Source of the DNA: an uncultured archaeon
GTDB taxonomy: Archaea; Halobacteriota; Methanosarcinia; Methanotrichales; Methanotrichaceae
Direction of reading: 5' to 3'
DNA length: 7,100 bases
Assembly: GCA_902385025.1 (NCBI GenBank)
Contig: CABMDX010000015.1
Location: forward strand, 1 to 7,100
Each line of letters begins with the position of its first letter. Position 1 is the first letter of the stretch. Below, one piece after another: positions 5,280 to 7,100 of the stretch. The position numbers and the translations under genes were made by a program. The notes beneath the pieces were generated by a model, which saw only the letters and a list, made by a program, of their open reading frames with translations, had not been told where the DNA came from and did no database searches.

Positions 5280-6938
5280 CCATGACGGCAGAAGGCCGGC
5301 AGGAATTTCCATTCTGACATCCAGAAGTCTTCCCACTGTCGACCATCCTCGAATCATATTGAATACCTCACTGTAGGTTACTTCCGCCTCGCCCGAGTAT
5401 TCGCCAACACCCATGCGTTCTGCCCTTTCTCCAAGCAGCTTCTTTGCCAACTGCTCAGCGCTCTCAGGCGTCATTTTCCGGTCGCCCACCTTTCCCACAA
5501 GCCCTTCCTCGGCCACGACATACTCGCCCCTCTCGGTGTCGATATGCAAATTCAATGTGAGCGTGGGCCGGGCCACAGCAGCGCCAATGGCATTGGCCAC
5601 CGGTGCATATTTTGGCACCAGGGCACTTGCACCCAGCCTTGCAGCCACAAGCGGCACCAGTGGTGGCGCGCCTCCGCCCACACCGACCACATTCTGGGCC
5701 TGAAGCTTATCCTTCTTCATGATCTCCCATATGCGGTACGCTGGCTCTTGCTCCCACTCCTGAAACATCAGATTGACCTCGGAGACTATCTTCTCCACTA
5801 CAGAGTCGACGACCTTCTGGGCCGCCTCCTTGGAAGTGCATTTCAGCTTTTGAGAGACGCCCTGCATGGCCTTCTCTGCAAGGCTGGCGTCGCCGCTGCT
5901 CGTCAGACCCAGTACACGCAGGGCATCGGTGGGCGTGGGCCCGGAGCCACCCATGCAGAGGGGCGAGCCGTCTCTTTGCGGCCCCACTGACAGGCAACCA
6001 TCAGAAACGCATACGGCGCTATCGCCGCCGATGGCTACCGACTTGACTGCAAAGGCCCGTACATGAGTAAGAAGGGACTCCACCTTTGCGCCCTTGGAGG
6101 AGAGAAGAGGCTTGCCGGAAAGGATGAGGGCCAGGTCGGTGGTGGTGCCGCCTATGTCCACCACGACAGAGGTCTGGCCGGGAGCTGTCAGCGCCAGAAC
6201 GCCCATGATGCTGGCGGCAGGTCCGGAGAATATGGTCTCCACAGGCACATCTATGGATTTGTCAAGCGGCAGGGTTCCGCCATCCGCCTTGAGAATGTAG
6301 ACAGGAGACGAGATCTTGCGCTGCTTCAGAGCGCTGGCCACAGCCTGGGCAAAATGCCTGTAATTGTCCTTCGTTGCAACGGTGAGAAGAGTTGTTGCCG
6401 CTCGCCTTGGAAAGTTGAGCTGACCCGATACCCTGTGGCCAAGCTCTATTTTGGCCCCCGGCAGAGAAGCGGAGATTGTCTCTTTGACCTTCAGCTCGTG
6501 GGAATGGTTTCTCTGGCAGAACTTGCCCACCACTGCCACTCGAGTGAGGCCGCTGGCAGAAATCTTGCTTACTGCATCCTTGATCTGGGCCTCCTTGAGC
6601 CGGTCGATCTCCCTGCCGCGGTAGTCAATGGCTCCGTCGAGGATGATGGCTTCGCCAAGATTGTAGTCCTTGGGGTTGGTTCCGGGACCGGGTATGAGCA
6701 CCAGGGCCACCGGGTCGGTCTTGCCCTCTGCAATCATATTAGTAATTAGAGTGGTGCTCAGGACAACCCGCTCTATCTTCTTCGTATCGACTCCCTTGAC
6801 CAGCTCGTCCAGGGCCCCAAGCAAGCATTTCAACAGATTTTCGTGGTCTGTTGGCACATAAGCAGTCTTGACCACTGTTCCGCCGTCCACCAGAACGGCA
6901 TCGGTGGTGGTTCCGCCGACATCAATTCCAATAAGCAT
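5268..6938 (-). CDS. Hydantoinase/oxoprolinase (HyuA-like) family ATPase
   Basis: The 556-residue protein belongs to the ASKHA-fold hydantoinase A / 5-oxoprolinase / acetone carboxylase family, which uses ATP to activate cyclic amides or carbonyl substrates. Seen: GIDVGGTTTD (4-13) is the first phosphate loop. STTLITNMI (61-69) and FPRRAATTLLTVA (176-188) are family blocks. ADGGTLPL with VETIFSGPAASIMG (218-246) is the central signature. DIGGTTTDLAL (261-271) is the second phosphate loop, followed by AIGGDS (302-307), GGSGPTPTDAL (330-340), VGVGGGAPPLVP (418-429) and YAPVANAIGAAVA (444-456). Family A subunits are often 650-700 residues, so this is a short form, and no HyuB partner is visible. 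Start 6938 is preferred because AAAGG lies nine bases upstream; ATG 6944 is too close. The in-frame extension toward 7097 is AT-rich and non-conserved. It is the first gene of a pair with the deacetylase. Substrate is not predictable. Confidence 0.85.
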   Translation of the reverse strand: MLIGIDVGGTTTDAVLVDGGTVVKTAYVPTDHENLLKCLLGALDELVKGVDTKKIERVVLSTTLITNMIAEGKTDPVALVLIPGPGTNPKDYNLGEAIILDGAIDYRGREIDRLKEAQIKDAVSKISASGLTRVAVVGKFCQRNHSHELKVKETISASLPGAKIELGHRVSGQLNFPRRAATTLLTVATKDNYRHFAQAVASALKQRKISSPVYILKADGGTLPLDKSIDVPVETIFSGPAASIMGVLALTAPGQTSVVVDIGGTTTDLALILSGKPLLSSKGAKVESLLTHVRAFAVKSVAIGGDSAVCVSDGCLSVGPQRDGSPLCMGGSGPTPTDALRVLGLTSSGDASLAEKAMQGVSQKLKCTSKEAAQKVVDSVVEKIVSEVNLMFQEWEQEPAYRIWEIMKKDKLQAQNVVGVGGGAPPLVPLVAARLGASALVPKYAPVANAIGAAVARPTLTLNLHIDTERGEYVVAEEGLVGKVGDRKMTPESAEQLAKKLLGERAERMGVGEYSGEAEVTYSEVFNMIRGWSTVGRLLDVRMEIPAGLLPSWGRC

Positions 6939-6972
6939 TTTCATTCGCCTTTCGATATGCGCTAAAGACAAG

Positions 6973-6991
6973 GATCTATATCGGCTTTGTG
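6973..6991 (-). promoter_or_regulatory. Candidate promoter of the ATPase-deacetylase pair
   Basis: The minus strand reads CACAAAGCCGATATAGATC, a BRE-like ACAAAG and a TATA-like GATATAGA with the same layout as the RND promoter. It would start transcription near 6950 and leave a leader of about 10 bases. Other AT-rich boxes (CATTAAAAAATTTTT near 7035-7050, CATAAGTATAG near 7058-7068) are possible alternatives. The region 6945-7100 otherwise holds no gene I can support. Confidence 0.3.
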
Positions 6992-7100
6992 GTCTCCTAA
7001 CTCTTAAAACTCTCTGGTTATTTTCAACCATGGAAAAATTTTTTAATGAAGATGTGCTATCTATACTTATGAAAGAAACTGTCAAGGAGAATCGCATCCC

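Noticed and set aside
5266..5346. Longer start for the deacetylase gene, overlapping the ATPase gene
   Set aside because: The extension is a shadow of the upstream coding region; the start at 5265 has a perfect GGAGGTG at six bases.
6939..7097. In-frame N-terminal extension of the hydantoinase-family gene to an ATG at 7097
   Set aside because: The added 53 residues have no family similarity, the DNA is AT-rich and contains promoter-like boxes, and the proper phosphate-loop start MLIGIDVGG has its own ribosome site.
1..7100. CRISPR array, tRNA, rRNA, insertion sequence or attachment site
   Set aside because: No regularly spaced repeats, cloverleaf-like segments, transposase motifs or terminal inverted repeats were seen on either strand.

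Overview
The window looks like an archaeal chromosome segment, most likely from a methanogenic euryarchaeon of the Methanothrix/Methanosarcina type. The reasons are TATA/BRE-like boxes about 50 bases ahead of starts, strong GGAGGTG-type ribosome binding sites, a secreted cupredoxin-fold protein and an HDAC-family deacetylase. The taxon is an inference; no rRNA or methanogenesis gene is present to fix it.

Layout. Bases 1-1574 (minus) hold the N-terminal two thirds of an RND/MMPL-type exporter that runs off the left edge. A gap of about 320 bases carries its promoter and separates it from a divergent Bcr/CflA-type MFS drug transporter at 1892-3139 (plus). Convergent with that is a small secreted cupredoxin-like protein at 3215-3568 (minus). 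Then come two tightly coupled minus-strand genes read from right to left: a hydantoinase/oxoprolinase-family ATPase (5268-6938) followed two bases later by an HDAC/acetylpolyamine-amidohydrolase-family enzyme with an extra Cys-rich C-terminal segment (3901-5265).

The most unusual structure is an ungapped 82-bp direct repeat (69/82 identical by eye). One copy (1561-1642) is the promoter, leader, ribosome binding site and first codons of the RND gene. The other (3647-3728) lies ahead of the cupredoxin-like gene. In the second copy the RND start codon opens a 16-residue ORF that still resembles the exporter N-terminus but ends at TAG. The cupredoxin-like gene therefore appears to sit behind a captured or decayed RND promoter and gene start, which may place both envelope genes under the same control. 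The cupredoxin-like protein itself has lost three of the four expected copper ligands.

Working together: two efflux systems and a secreted protein suggest an envelope/export neighbourhood. The ATPase-deacetylase pair is a separate transcription unit, probably acting on amide or N-acetyl substrates, but the substrate cannot be read from the sequence.
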